From positions 558,001 to 622,000 of the forward strand of contig CAWGLR010000003.1 in the NCBI GenBank assembly GCA_963823565.1: a stretch of 64,000 nt of DNA. The letters are read 5' to 3'. Origin of the DNA: RHKX01 sp963823565 (GTDB lineage Bacteria; Actinomycetota; Thermoleophilia; Solirubrobacterales; 70-9). Positions within the stretch are counted from its first letter, which is position 1. Each line of letters opens with the position of its first letter. Below, in pieces: positions 31,682 to 40,192 of this stretch. Under the pieces are notes generated by a model. That model made no database searches. It saw nothing but the letters and a program-made list of their open reading frames with translations, and was not told where the DNA came from. The position numbers and the translations under genes are program-made.

Positions 31682-33229
31682 ATGAGCTCGGGCCGCGGCG
31701 TCGTCGCCGCCGGGCATCCGGCGACCGCCGAAGCCGGAGCGTGGGCGCTGCGCCAGGGCGGCAATGCCGTCGACGCCGCGGTGGCCGCCGTCCTCGCCTC
31801 GCTCACTGCGGAGAGCCCGCTCACCGGCCTCGGCGCGGGCGGCTACATGCTCGTCCATCGCCCCGGCGCCGAGCCCGTCGTCCTCGACTTCTTCGTCGCC
31901 GCGCCCGGTCTCGGGGGCGAGCGGCGCGCGGCCGAGCTCGTCCCGGTCGAGATCGACTTCGGCGGGACCACGCAGGTCTTCAACGTCGGCGCCGCCTCCT
32001 GCGGCGTCCCCGGCGTCCCGAGCGGGATGGCGGAGGCCGCTCGCCGGTTCGGCACGATGCCGCTCGCCGACCTCGCCGAGCCGGGGGTGGCGCTCGCCCG
32101 CGAGGGCGCCGAGGTGACGGCGCAGCAGTCGTACCTGTTCCGGATCCTCTCGCCGATCCTCATCGCCGAGCCGGTCGGCGCGGCCGCCTACTGGCCCGGC
32201 GGGCACCCGGTCCCCGATGGCGGCCGGGTCCGCCTTCCCGAGCTGGCCGAGACGATCGAGCGGCTTGGCGCCGAGGGGCCCGAGCCCTTCTACGAGGGCG
32301 ACATCGCCGCCGCGATCGCCGAGCGCGTCGCGGCCGGAGGCGGCACGCTCGGCGCCGCGGACCTGGCGAGCTACGAGACCGTGGCCCGCGAGCCCGTCAG
32401 CGCCCAGTTCGCCGGCCGCGAGGTGCTGACGAACCCGCCGCCGTCCTCGGGCGGCATCCTGATCGCGTTCGCGCTGTCCCTGCTCGACGCGATCGGCCGG
32501 ACCGGGGTGGAGCCGCTCGTCGCTGTGATGGAGCAGGCGCAGGGAGCGCGAACCCGCAGCTTCCTCGCCGGGCTGTACGAGCCCGGCTTCCACGGGCGCT
32601 TCCTCACCGAGGCCGCGATCGAGGCCGCCGCCCGGCGCGCCCTGGAGGGACACCCGATCGGCCGCGACGAGGACCCCGAGGGACCGCTCGGCTCGACGAC
32701 CCACATCACCGCGATCGACGGCGAGGGCGGCTGCGCGAGCGTCACCTGCTCGAACGGGTCCGGCTCCGGGGTCTTCGTCCCCGGGACGGGGATCCAGCTC
32801 AACAACATGCTCGGCGAGGACGACCTCAACCCCTTCGGCTTCCACGCGACCGAGCCCGGCCGGCGCATGCCCTCGATGATGTCCCCGACGGTGGCGCTGC
32901 GCGACGGCGAGCTCGAGGTGGGCCTCGGCAGCGGCGGGTCCAACCGCATCCGCTCGGCGATCACCCAGGTACTCGTCCGCGCGCTGGCCGACGGGATGTC
33001 GCTGGACGAAGCCGTCCGCGCGCCCCGCATCCACTTCGAGGCGGGCGTCGTCCACGCCGAGCCGGGGAGCGACGACGCCGCGCTCGACCGGCTCGGCTCC
33101 CGCGGCTACGAGATCGTCCGCTGGAACGAGCCCAACCTGTTCTTCGGCGGCGTCCACGCCGCGGCCGCCATCCCCGAGCTGATCGGCGCGGGAGATCCCC
33201 GCCGCGGCGGCGCGGTGGCGGTGGCCTAG
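31682..33229 (+). CDS. ggt: Gamma-glutamyltransferase family protein
   Basis: A 515-residue Ntn hydrolase. It should self-cleave before the threonine in GSTTHITAID (near residue 340). GAASCGVPGVPSGM, TNPPPSSGGILIAFALSLL and MMSPTVALRDGELEVGLGSGGSNRI are family motifs. There is no signal peptide, so it is predicted to be cytoplasmic, whereas classical GGT is periplasmic. Substrates could be gamma-glutamyl peptides or other amides. It starts 10 bp after the ftsZ stop with GGCGGGGA as ribosome site, so it belongs to the parA-ftsZ transcript. The reason for that grouping is unclear. Confidence 0.9.
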   Translation: MSSGRGVVAAGHPATAEAGAWALRQGGNAVDAAVAAVLASLTAESPLTGLGAGGYMLVHRPGAEPVVLDFFVAAPGLGGERRAAELVPVEIDFGGTTQVFNVGAASCGVPGVPSGMAEAARRFGTMPLADLAEPGVALAREGAEVTAQQSYLFRILSPILIAEPVGAAAYWPGGHPVPDGGRVRLPELAETIERLGAEGPEPFYEGDIAAAIAERVAAGGGTLGAADLASYETVAREPVSAQFAGREVLTNPPPSSGGILIAFALSLLDAIGRTGVEPLVAVMEQAQGARTRSFLAGLYEPGFHGRFLTEAAIEAAARRALEGHPIGRDEDPEGPLGSTTHITAIDGEGGCASVTCSNGSGSGVFVPGTGIQLNNMLGEDDLNPFGFHATEPGRRMPSMMSPTVALRDGELEVGLGSGGSNRIRSAITQVLVRALADGMSLDEAVRAPRIHFEAGVVHAEPGSDDAALDRLGSRGYEIVRWNEPNLFFGGVHAAAAIPELIGAGDPRRGGAVAVA

Positions 33230-33250
33230 GTGTAGGCCATCCCACGCGCT

Positions 33251-33288
33251 GGGGTCGCTCAGTTCGATATTCCGTACTCAGTGACCCC
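33251..33288. repeat. Dispersed palindromic element, copy 2
   Basis: GGGGTCGCTCAGT and ACTCAGTGACCCC around TCGATATTCCGT. It has the same length and arms as the element at 3777-3814, and lies between the convergent ggt and Lon-N genes. Confidence 0.6.
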
Positions 33289-33344
33289 GATAGGGGGAGC
33301 GGGCGGCATGCGTGCGGGCAGGGCAGGGAACGTGGGTCGCCGTC

Positions 33345-33971
33345 CTAGCCGATCCTCCCCGGCGCGTGGCCGTTGCCCTTCGCCCGCTCGGCGAGGTCGC
33401 GCGAGCGGGCGACGCCGGCCGTCAGCCGGCGCAGCGAGCGCTCGAGCAGGACCAGCCGGTCGCGCTCGTCGTCGCATTCGAGCAGGGCGTGCTTCTGGGC
33501 GGGCGGCATCTCGATCTGGGCGGCGATCGCGAAGGCGTCCGCCGCCGCATCGGCGCGCTCCGGCTGGGCGCCGACGGACTCCAGCAGCTCGGCGAAGGCC
33601 TCGCGGGCGGCGCGGAGCTCCTTCGGCGCGCCGCCGCCCTCGCCGCGATCGGTCAGCGCGACGCGCCCGGCAGGCCAGTGCTCGGCCTCGAATCGCTCCA
33701 GCACCCGGAACGGCCTGCCGCCGGTGACGACGATGTCCATGCGACCGTCCTCGTAGCGCTCGACGACGTCGCTGACGAGCGCCGTGCAGCCCAGGGAGCG
33801 GGGGCCTTCGTCGTCGGTGAGGACGATCCCGAACGGCACGCTCTCCTCCAGGCAGTGGCCGATCATCGCCCGATAGCGCGGCTCGAAGATGTGGAGCGGG
33901 ACGCGCTCGCCCGGGACGATCGCGAGGCCGAGCTCGAAGATCGGGAGCTCGTCGCTCCGAGGCTCCTCCAT
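33345..33971 (-). CDS. Lon N-terminal (LON substrate-binding) domain protein
   Basis: A 208-residue stand-alone LON-SB domain without AAA or protease parts. The N-terminus LPIFELGLAIVPGERVPLHIFEPRYR is broken here as LPIFELG plus PLHIFEPRYRAMI, the family hallmark. A helical second half follows. Such proteins are common in actinobacteria; their role is unknown, perhaps substrate or adaptor binding. The tail is basic. TATGAT lies 7 nt before the ATG. Confidence 0.88.
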   Translation of the reverse strand: MEEPRSDELPIFELGLAIVPGERVPLHIFEPRYRAMIGHCLEESVPFGIVLTDDEGPRSLGCTALVSDVVERYEDGRMDIVVTGGRPFRVLERFEAEHWPAGRVALTDRGEGGGAPKELRAAREAFAELLESVGAQPERADAAADAFAIAAQIEMPPAQKHALLECDDERDRLVLLERSLRRLTAGVARSRDLAERAKGNGHAPGRIG

Positions 33972-33978
33972 GCGGGCG

Positions 33979-33984
33979 ATCATA
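33979..33984 (-). promoter_or_regulatory. -10 box of the Lon-N gene, leaderless spacing
   Basis: TATGAT on the minus strand, 7 nt before the ATG at 33971. Confidence 0.55.
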
Positions 33985-34012
33985 TGACCCGCCGCCGCCG
34001 GGCCCGAGGGGG

Positions 34013-34018
34013 GAGAAT
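34013..34018 (+). promoter_or_regulatory. Weak -10 box of second cyclase gene
   Basis: GAGAAT followed by 7 nt and the ATG at 34026. Spacing fits the leaderless pattern though the first base does not. Confidence 0.35.
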
Positions 34019-34025
34019 CCGGCCG

Positions 34026-35162
34026 ATGGCGGATTCCGGGGACTTCGAGGCAGCGGGCCTGCTGGAGGGGGTCGAGGGCGAGGAGCGCGAGGGGAGGATC
34101 GAGCTGCTCGAGCGGCTCGCCGCCGACGGCGTGCCGATGGACGAGCTGCGGGAGGCGGTGGCGGAGGGCCGGCTCGGCCTGTTGCCACTCGAGCGCGCCC
34201 TCCTCGGCGGCCCGCGGTACACGTCGACCGAGCTCGCCGAGCTGTCGGGCGTTCCGATCGAGGCGCTGGAGCGGCAGCTCCGGTCCGTGGGAATCGCCAC
34301 GCCGGCCCGCGACGTCGCCGCCTTCGGCCGCGAGGACCTCGAGGCTGCCCACCGTCAGCGCGCCCTGCTCGACGCCGGTCTGGGCGCCGACCAGATCGCC
34401 GAGCTCGGGCGCACGGCCGCGGTGGCCATGTCCCAGTTCGCCGCGGCATCGCGGCAGGTGATGGCGGCGGCCTTCATCCGCCCCGACGACACCGAGCGCG
34501 AGGCGTCCGACCGAGTGCTCGGGCGGACGATGCCGCTACTGCCCCTCGTCGGGCCGACCCTCGAGTACGTGTACCGCCTCCATCTCCGCGAGCAGCTTCG
34601 CCACGCGGCCCTTGCGGCCGGCGAGCGCGAGCCGGGGGCCGAGACGATCACCGTCGCGTTCGCCGACCTGGTCGGATACACGGAGCTCGGCGAGTCGCTG
34701 CCGCCGGAGGAGCTGGGCCGGGTGACGGGCGCGCTGGACGAGCACGCGCGCGAGGTCGCCGCGGGGCCGGTACGGCTCGTCAAGCTGCTCGGCGACGCGG
34801 CGATGCTGACCGCCGGGGACTCCGGCGCGGTTCTCGCCGCGACCTTCGAGCTGCTCGAGCGGATGGCGGCGGAGGGAGAGGGCGCGCCGCTGATCCGCGC
34901 CGGCGTCGCCCGCGGCTCCGTCGTCGCCCGCGGCGGCGATTACTACGGGGCCCCGGTGAACCTCGCCAGCAGGGTCACCGACGTCGCCCGGCCCGGCTCG
35001 GTCCTGGTGACGCGCGAGGTGCGGGACGAGGTCGAGGAGAGGGGCGAGGGGGAGTACGCGTTCTCGCGCGCCGGGCGCAAGCACCTGAAGGGGATCAGCG
35101 GCACCGTCGACGTCTACCGTTGCCGGCCCGGGAACGATTCCCGGGATCGCGGCGATCGGTGA
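34026..35162 (+). CDS. Class III nucleotide cyclase with N-terminal regulatory domain
   Basis: A 378-residue soluble cyclase resembling mycobacterial Rv1264. Residues 1-195 form a helical regulatory region that contains a MerR-like turn (YTSTELAELSGVPIEALERQL). The cyclase domain (about 200-365) has VAFADLVGYTELG, KLLGDAAML and APVNLASRVT. The second metal motif is GDA rather than the usual GDG/GDE, but the aspartate is kept. The C-terminus reads KHLKGISGTVDVYR. cAMP production with autoinhibition by the N-terminal domain is inferred from the family. Confidence 0.85.
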   Translation: MADSGDFEAAGLLEGVEGEEREGRIELLERLAADGVPMDELREAVAEGRLGLLPLERALLGGPRYTSTELAELSGVPIEALERQLRSVGIATPARDVAAFGREDLEAAHRQRALLDAGLGADQIAELGRTAAVAMSQFAAASRQVMAAAFIRPDDTEREASDRVLGRTMPLLPLVGPTLEYVYRLHLREQLRHAALAAGEREPGAETITVAFADLVGYTELGESLPPEELGRVTGALDEHAREVAAGPVRLVKLLGDAAMLTAGDSGAVLAATFELLERMAAEGEGAPLIRAGVARGSVVARGGDYYGAPVNLASRVTDVARPGSVLVTREVRDEVEERGEGEYAFSRAGRKHLKGISGTVDVYRCRPGNDSRDRGDR

Positions 35163-35226
35163 TCGGTTCCTGACCGCTCGCCGTATCGGATGACGTGAAG
35201 GGCGTCGACCGCCTCCGGAGGCATGC

Positions 35227-36990
35227 ATGCTGCTGCTGATCGGCTTCGCGCTGCTCGCGGGCGCCGGCACAGCGGTGTCCCCGTGCGTGCTGCCGATCCT
35301 GCCGGTCCTCGCCGCCGCCGGCGTGACCGGCGGCAGGAGACGGCCGCTCGGAATCGCGGTCGGCCTCGCCGCGGCCTTCACCTTCGCCGCGGTCGGCCTC
35401 GTCTACGTGATCGACGCGCTCGGCCTTCCCGACGACGTCCAGCGGACGGCGGCGATCGTCGTCCTCGCCGGATTCGGGATCTCGATCCTGCTTCCGCCGG
35501 TCGGCGACCGCGTCGAGGCGGCGCTGAGCCGGGTCGTCGGGGCGCCGCGGATGCGCCGCGGTCAGGGTCTCGGCTCCGGCCTCCTCGTCGGCGCCGGCCT
35601 CGGCCTCGTCTACTTCCCGTGCGCAGGTCCGATCCTCGCGGGCGTGATCACCCTCTCGGCGGCCCAGGAGCTGACCGCGGGGCGGATCCTGATCGTCGCC
35701 GCCTACGCAATCGGCTCGGCGGCGGTCCTCTACGCGCTCCTGCTCGGCGGCCGCCGAGCGATCGACAGGCTCAGGCCGGCGCGAGGGCGGCTCCAGGCGG
35801 CGACCGGCGCCCTCATGGTCGTGGCGGCCCTGGCGCTCGCATTCAGCTGGGATCGCGACTTCGAGCAGGCGATCGCCACCGGCCTGCCCGACTGGGTGAC
35901 CAATCCGACGAGCGGCCTCGAGAGCGGCGACGGCGTTCGCGAGAGGATCGCGGAGGTCCGCGGAGGTGACGCCCACGAGCCGATCGCCGGCGATGCAGGC
36001 ACGGACGCGGAGGGGCATCGAGAGTCGAGGCTTCCCGTCCTCAGCAAGCTGGTTCCCGACATCAGCGATCCCGGGGAGTTCTTCAACACGCCGGACGGAG
36101 ATCCGGTCTCCATCCATCGGCTGACGGCGGCCGGGAAGACCGTCCTCGTCGACTTCTGGACCTACACCTGCATCAACTGCATCCGGACCATCCCGCACGT
36201 CGAGTCCTGGTACGAGCGCTATGCCCGCGACGGGCTGGTCGTGGTCGGCGTCCACACCCCGGAGTTCCCGTTCGAGCGCGATGCGGGGAACGTCGCCGAC
36301 GCGATCGCCGACGACGGCATCACCTACCCGGTCGTCCAGGACAACGACTACGGAACCTGGAACGCCTTCGGGAACCAGTACTGGCCGGCGAAGTACCTCA
36401 TCGACTCGAGCGGGAGGGTTCGCTACGCCCACTTCGGCGAGGGCGACTACGAGCAGACCGAGAGCGCGATCCGGAGCCTGCTGGCGGAGTCGGCTCCGCG
36501 ACTCGGCGCTCGGGCGCCGGATGCGCGCGCGCAGGTGGCGACGCGAGGCGTGGAGCTGACGCCGGAGACCTACCTCGGCGCGGCCCGGGCCACCCAGGGA
36601 GGTTGGGTGAACCGGACGATCAGCCCGCCCGGCGGCGACTTCGGCGCGCCGCCCGTGACCCTGCCGAACGGGGGATTCGCGTACTCGGGCGTCTGGCGCA
36701 TCGGCGAGGAGAGCGCCATGGCGGGGCGGGGCGCCCGGATCGACGCCGAGGTCAGCGCAAGGCGCGTCTTCCTGGTGCTCGGGTCCCCGGGCCGGGAGCG
36801 GAGCCTGAAGGTGATGCTCGACGGCAGGCCGATCGCCGCCGCCGACGCGGGCTCCGACGTGCGAGGCGGTGTCGTCCGAGTGGGGCCGCACCGTCTCTAC
36901 TCGCTCGTCGACCTGGCCGAACCGGGTCGGCACCGGCTGACCCTGCTCCCCGAGCCGGGGGTCGCGGGCTACGCGTTCACGTTCGGCTAG
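35227..36990 (+). CDS. DipZ-like CcdA/thioredoxin fusion protein
   Basis: A 587-residue three-part protein like mycobacterial DipZ. Residues 1-205: six-helix CcdA domain with the redox cysteines in SPCVLPILP and YFPCAGPIL. Residues about 275-425: an exported TlpA-like thioredoxin domain with WTYTCINCIRTIP (CxxC = CINC). Residues about 440-587: a beta-rich C-terminal domain (GFAYSGVWRIGEESA). It should carry electrons from the cytoplasm to extracytoplasmic thiols for cytochrome c maturation or disulfide repair. CCGGAGG precedes the ATG. Its TAG shares a CTAG with the stop of the convergent gene. Confidence 0.92.
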   Translation: MLLLIGFALLAGAGTAVSPCVLPILPVLAAAGVTGGRRRPLGIAVGLAAAFTFAAVGLVYVIDALGLPDDVQRTAAIVVLAGFGISILLPPVGDRVEAALSRVVGAPRMRRGQGLGSGLLVGAGLGLVYFPCAGPILAGVITLSAAQELTAGRILIVAAYAIGSAAVLYALLLGGRRAIDRLRPARGRLQAATGALMVVAALALAFSWDRDFEQAIATGLPDWVTNPTSGLESGDGVRERIAEVRGGDAHEPIAGDAGTDAEGHRESRLPVLSKLVPDISDPGEFFNTPDGDPVSIHRLTAAGKTVLVDFWTYTCINCIRTIPHVESWYERYARDGLVVVGVHTPEFPFERDAGNVADAIADDGITYPVVQDNDYGTWNAFGNQYWPAKYLIDSSGRVRYAHFGEGDYEQTESAIRSLLAESAPRLGARAPDARAQVATRGVELTPETYLGAARATQGGWVNRTISPPGGDFGAPPVTLPNGGFAYSGVWRIGEESAMAGRGARIDAEVSARRVFLVLGSPGRERSLKVMLDGRPIAAADAGSDVRGGVVRVGPHRLYSLVDLAEPGRHRLTLLPEPGVAGYAFTFG

Positions 36991-37910
36991 CCGCCCGAGG
37001 GGTTGCGGGCGGAGAGCACGAGGTTGTAGAAGAGCTGCGGAGGCAGGCGCGGCTCGAGCACCGCGCTGTCGACCCGTTGCAGGGCGAGGTAGCTGCGGAA
37101 GGCAAAATGCCGCCAGCGATCGGGGATCTGCTCCTGGTCCGCGGTCGACTCGAGCGTCCGCAGGACCCAGCCGTAGAGGTTGGCGAGGAGCTCCTCGCCG
37201 CGGATCCGCACGTTCTCGAGCCCGGCGCCCCGCATCGTCGCCTCGAGCGCCTCGGGCTCGAAGGCGTGCACGTCGACCTCGGCCTCGAGCGCGTGCCCGT
37301 AGTCGGGGTCGGAGCCGCCGGCGTCGTCCCGCGGCCCGGCGCCGACGAGGCGGCGCCACGCCGGCGCCGCGAGGACCGCGGCGCGCTTCGGCCAGGCGGC
37401 GAGCTGGTCACCGTGCGCGGAGGGCTCCCCGCAGAAGGCGATGACGCCGCCGGGGCGGAGGACGCGCTCGAACTCGGCGAACGCGCGCTCGAGGTCGGGG
37501 ATGTGATGGAGGACCGCGTGGCCGAGGACGAGGTCGAAGCTCTCGTCCTCGAACGGCAGCTCCTCGGCATCGGCGACGGCGGTCTCGGCCTCGAGGCCGA
37601 GCTCGGCGGCATTGCGCTCGAGGGCCGCGAGCATGCCGGGGGCGATGTCGGTCGCGGTCACGCGGTCGACCTTGCCGCCGGCGAGCAGGTTGAGCGAGAA
37701 GTAGCCGGTGCCGGCGCCGATCTCGAGCGCGTCGCCCCAGTGCCCGGGCTCGGCGCCGAGCGCCTTGCGGAGCTTGGCGAGCACCTGCGCGCGGCCCGTC
37801 TCGCCGAAGTCGATCCCCCACTTGGAGTCGTAGGAGCCCGCCGCCAGATCGTGGTAGCGGGTGTTGACCTCGCGGATGTGCTCGGCCGTGGCGTCGGCAG
37901 CCGCGGGCAT
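36987..37910 (-). CDS. Class I SAM-dependent methyltransferase
   Basis: A 307-residue methyltransferase. SAM motif I is ALEIGAGTGYFSLNLL (about residue 62), the acidic loop is ATDIAPGML, and motif post-I/IV is FDLVLGHAVLHHIPDLERAF. The C-terminal 130 residues are specific to this subgroup (DRWRHFAFRSYLALQ). The substrate is unknown. It starts 26 bp from the divergent second methyltransferase, which opens a polymethylated-polysaccharide-like cluster, so a sugar or its lipid acyl chain is a reasonable guess. Confidence 0.85.
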   Translation of the reverse strand: MPAAADATAEHIREVNTRYHDLAAGSYDSKWGIDFGETGRAQVLAKLRKALGAEPGHWGDALEIGAGTGYFSLNLLAGGKVDRVTATDIAPGMLAALERNAAELGLEAETAVADAEELPFEDESFDLVLGHAVLHHIPDLERAFAEFERVLRPGGVIAFCGEPSAHGDQLAAWPKRAAVLAAPAWRRLVGAGPRDDAGGSDPDYGHALEAEVDVHAFEPEALEATMRGAGLENVRIRGEELLANLYGWVLRTLESTADQEQIPDRWRHFAFRSYLALQRVDSAVLEPRLPPQLFYNLVLSARNPSGG

Positions 37911-37917
37911 GCGCGGG

Positions 37918-37927
37918 ACTGTAGCGT
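37918..37927. promoter_or_regulatory. Bidirectional promoter with overlapping -10 boxes
   Basis: ACTGTAGCGT reads TACAGT on the minus strand (7 nt before ATG 37910) and TAGCGT on the plus strand (8 nt before GTG 37936). The two boxes share one TA step. Confidence 0.6.
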
Positions 37928-37935
37928 CCGGCCGC

Positions 37936-38706
37936 GTGCCCGCTACCGAGAAGCGATACGTGCAGGCGGACCAGCCCGACGGGGTGCCCCCGCTCGAGCT
38001 GACGGGCGAGCGGACGCTCCCCGACGTCCCCGAGGAGAACTACTGGTTCCGGCGCCACCTGGCGGTGTACGAGTGGATCGCCGACCGGGTCGCCGGCGAG
38101 TCCGTGGCCGATCTCGCATGCGGGGAGGGGTACGGCTCCGACGTGCTGGCGCGCCGCGCGCGCGAGGTCGTCGGCATCGACGCCAACCCCGGGGCCCACG
38201 AGCACGCGCGCCTGCGCTACGTGCGCCCCAACCTGCGGTTCGAGCGCGACCTCGTCGAGAACGTCAGCGGCCCGCTGGACGCCGTCGTCTTCCTGCAGAC
38301 GATCGAGCACATCGAGGACGTCGCGGCGCTGCTCGCCGCGATCGCTGCCGCCGCGCCGGTCGCCTACATCTCGACGCCGAACCGGCTCACCCTCGCCCCC
38401 GAGGGAGCCGACAAGTCGGACAACCCGTGGCACCTGCGCGAGTACACGATCGAGGAGTACCGGGCGGTGCTCGAGCCGGCCTTCTCGTCCGTCGAGGTCC
38501 TCGGCCTGTTCCACGCGGGCAAGCTCGCGATCCACGAGCGCGCCATCCGCCTCGGCTGGGACCGGGTCCACCGGGCGCTGCGCCTGACGAACCCCTTCTA
38601 CGACCGCTTCACGCCGGCGATCTCCGCCTCGGACTTCGCGCTGCGGCCCGGCACCGATGCCGAGCTCACGAGGGCGCTGGACTTCGTGGCCGTCTGCCGG
38701 CGGTGA
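37936..38706 (+). CDS. SAM-dependent methyltransferase, Rv3030-like
   Basis: A 256-residue methyltransferase. The N-terminal LTGERTLPDVPEENYWFRRH is typical of the sugar methyltransferase at the start of the mycobacterial methylglucose lipopolysaccharide cluster. SAM motif I is VADLACGEGYGSDVLA, motif II VVGIDANPGAHEHAR, and later TIEHIEDVAALLAAI. Start GTG 37936 is used since it sits 8 nt after a -10 box and removes a Pro/Arg-rich upstream extension. It overlaps the GH57 gene by 4 nt (GTGA). Confidence 0.85.
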   Translation: MPATEKRYVQADQPDGVPPLELTGERTLPDVPEENYWFRRHLAVYEWIADRVAGESVADLACGEGYGSDVLARRAREVVGIDANPGAHEHARLRYVRPNLRFERDLVENVSGPLDAVVFLQTIEHIEDVAALLAAIAAAAPVAYISTPNRLTLAPEGADKSDNPWHLREYTIEEYRAVLEPAFSSVEVLGLFHAGKLAIHERAIRLGWDRVHRALRLTNPFYDRFTPAISASDFALRPGTDAELTRALDFVAVCRR

Positions 38707-40139
38707 CCTCGCCCAGCGGCGCCGCCGGCGAGCCGCCCGCCGACCACGTCGGCGACATCGCGATCGTGCTCCATTCGCACATGCCCTATGTCGAGGGCTT
38801 CGGGACCTACCCGTTCGGCGAGGAGTGGCTCTTCGACGCCTACCTCCGTTCGCACCTGCCGGTGCTGGCGGTGGCGCGCGACCTGACGGTGACGGTGACA
38901 CCCGTCCTCGCCGACCAGCTCGAGGCCGAGGGGGTCGCCGGCCGCCTCGGTGAGTTCGCGCGCGAGTTCCGGGTCCGGTCGGCCGAGCTCGACGCGGCCG
39001 ACGTCGAGCCGGCCCTCCGGCCCGCCTGCCTCGCCGAGGCCGCCCGCTACTCGCGGGCGCTGGCGGACCTCGAGGCGCGCGACGGCGATCTCGTCGGCGC
39101 GTTCGCCGGGGCCGCCCGGCGCGGGGTGGAGCTCGTCCCGTCCACCGCCACCCACGCGGTGCTGCCGCTGGTCGCGACGCGTGAGGGCCGGCACCTGCAG
39201 CTCGACGCGGGCCTGCGCTCCCACCGCCGCCGCTTCGGGCCCGCGCGCGGGTTCTGGCTCCCCGAGTGCGCGTACGACCCCGGGCTGGAGCATCTGCTCG
39301 CCGACTTCGGCGTGGAGTGGTTCCCCACCGACCAGTCGGCGCACGAGCCGCCCGGGGCGGCGCTGCGGCCCGTCGCCACCGCCGGGCCCACGGCCTGCAC
39401 GATCGACTGGGAGGCGGTGAGCTGGCTCTGGTCGCTCGACGGCTACCCGTCCGACCCCGTCTACGCCGACTTCCACCGCAAGTCGCTGCGCGGTTGCCGG
39501 CCCTGGTCGATCGGCGGCGGTCCCTACGACCCCGACCGCGGGAGCGAGCGCGCGCGCGAGCACGCGCGGGAGTTCGCGACCGCCGTGGCGTCGCGGCTGA
39601 GCGCCCATCGCGAGCGCTCGGGCCGGCCCGGCCTGCTCACGTTCGCGATCGACACGGAGCTGCTCGGCCATTGGTGGTGGGAGGGGCCGATCTGGCTGGA
39701 GGAGGTGCTGTCGGCCCTGCCTGCCGCCGGCGCCAGGGCCCTCGGCATGAGCCGGGCGCTGGCCGAGCACGAGCCCGAGCATCGCGAGCTGCGCCGCTCG
39801 ACCTGGGGCAAGGGGAAGGACCTGCGCACCTGGGACTCGCCCGCCGTCGCCGACCTCGCCTGGGGCCTGCGGCGGCTCGAGCTCGCGACGTTGCGCGCCG
39901 TCGGCGGCGGCCGGCTCTCCGGCGATTCGCTGCTGCGGGCGGCTCGCGAGCTGCTGGCAGCCCAGTCGAGCGACTGGGCGTTCCTCGACTTCACCCGCCA
40001 GGCCGGCGACTACCCCTACGAGCGGGCGCTCCTGCACTCGCGGGCGCTGTACGAGGCGATCGCGGATCCGGCCGCGCAGGTGCCTTGCCTGCGCAACCTC
40101 GCGCCGGATCTCTCGCCGGCGCCGCTGCTCGAGCCCTGA
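38703..40139 (+). CDS. GH57 glucan branching enzyme/glucanotransferase, Rv3031-like
   Basis: A 478-residue GH57 protein. Motif 1 is VLHSHMPYVEG, the catalytic nucleophile is the Glu of GFWLPECAYDPG, and the acid/base Asp is in FAIDTELLGHWWWEG. These match 1,4-alpha-glucan branching enzymes of GH57. In mycobacteria the orthologue works with the neighbouring glycosyltransferase on methylglucose lipopolysaccharide precursors. The GTG start overlaps the methyltransferase stop; the next gene follows after 53 bp. Confidence 0.92.
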   Translation: MTSPSGAAGEPPADHVGDIAIVLHSHMPYVEGFGTYPFGEEWLFDAYLRSHLPVLAVARDLTVTVTPVLADQLEAEGVAGRLGEFAREFRVRSAELDAADVEPALRPACLAEAARYSRALADLEARDGDLVGAFAGAARRGVELVPSTATHAVLPLVATREGRHLQLDAGLRSHRRRFGPARGFWLPECAYDPGLEHLLADFGVEWFPTDQSAHEPPGAALRPVATAGPTACTIDWEAVSWLWSLDGYPSDPVYADFHRKSLRGCRPWSIGGGPYDPDRGSERAREHAREFATAVASRLSAHRERSGRPGLLTFAIDTELLGHWWWEGPIWLEEVLSALPAAGARALGMSRALAEHEPEHRELRRSTWGKGKDLRTWDSPAVADLAWGLRRLELATLRAVGGGRLSGDSLLRAARELLAAQSSDWAFLDFTRQAGDYPYERALLHSRALYEAIADPAAQVPCLRNLAPDLSPAPLLEP

Positions 40140-40177
40140 ACGGCGCTCAGAGGCGACTCGCGGCGTGGGCACTCGGA

Positions 40178-40183
40178 TACGCT
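40178..40183 (+). promoter_or_regulatory. -10 box upstream of the GT4 gene
   Basis: TACGCT lies 9 nt before a TTG start at 40193, a near-leaderless arrangement that could add expression to read-through from the GH57 gene. Confidence 0.4.
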
Positions 40184-40192
40184 CACGCCGCC

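Noticed and set aside
35223..35226. Earlier ATG at 35223 as the start of the DipZ-like gene
   Set aside because: It is out of frame with the CcdA domain. The ATG at 35227 has GGAGG at proper distance and begins the first membrane helix.
36603..40139. An open plus-strand frame of more than 1,100 codons across dipZ and both methyltransferases
   Set aside because: Its first two thirds run antisense to or out of frame with recognisable proteins and are Arg/Gly/Pro-rich, as expected from GC-rich shadow frames. Only the final part (38703-40139) is a real GH57 protein.
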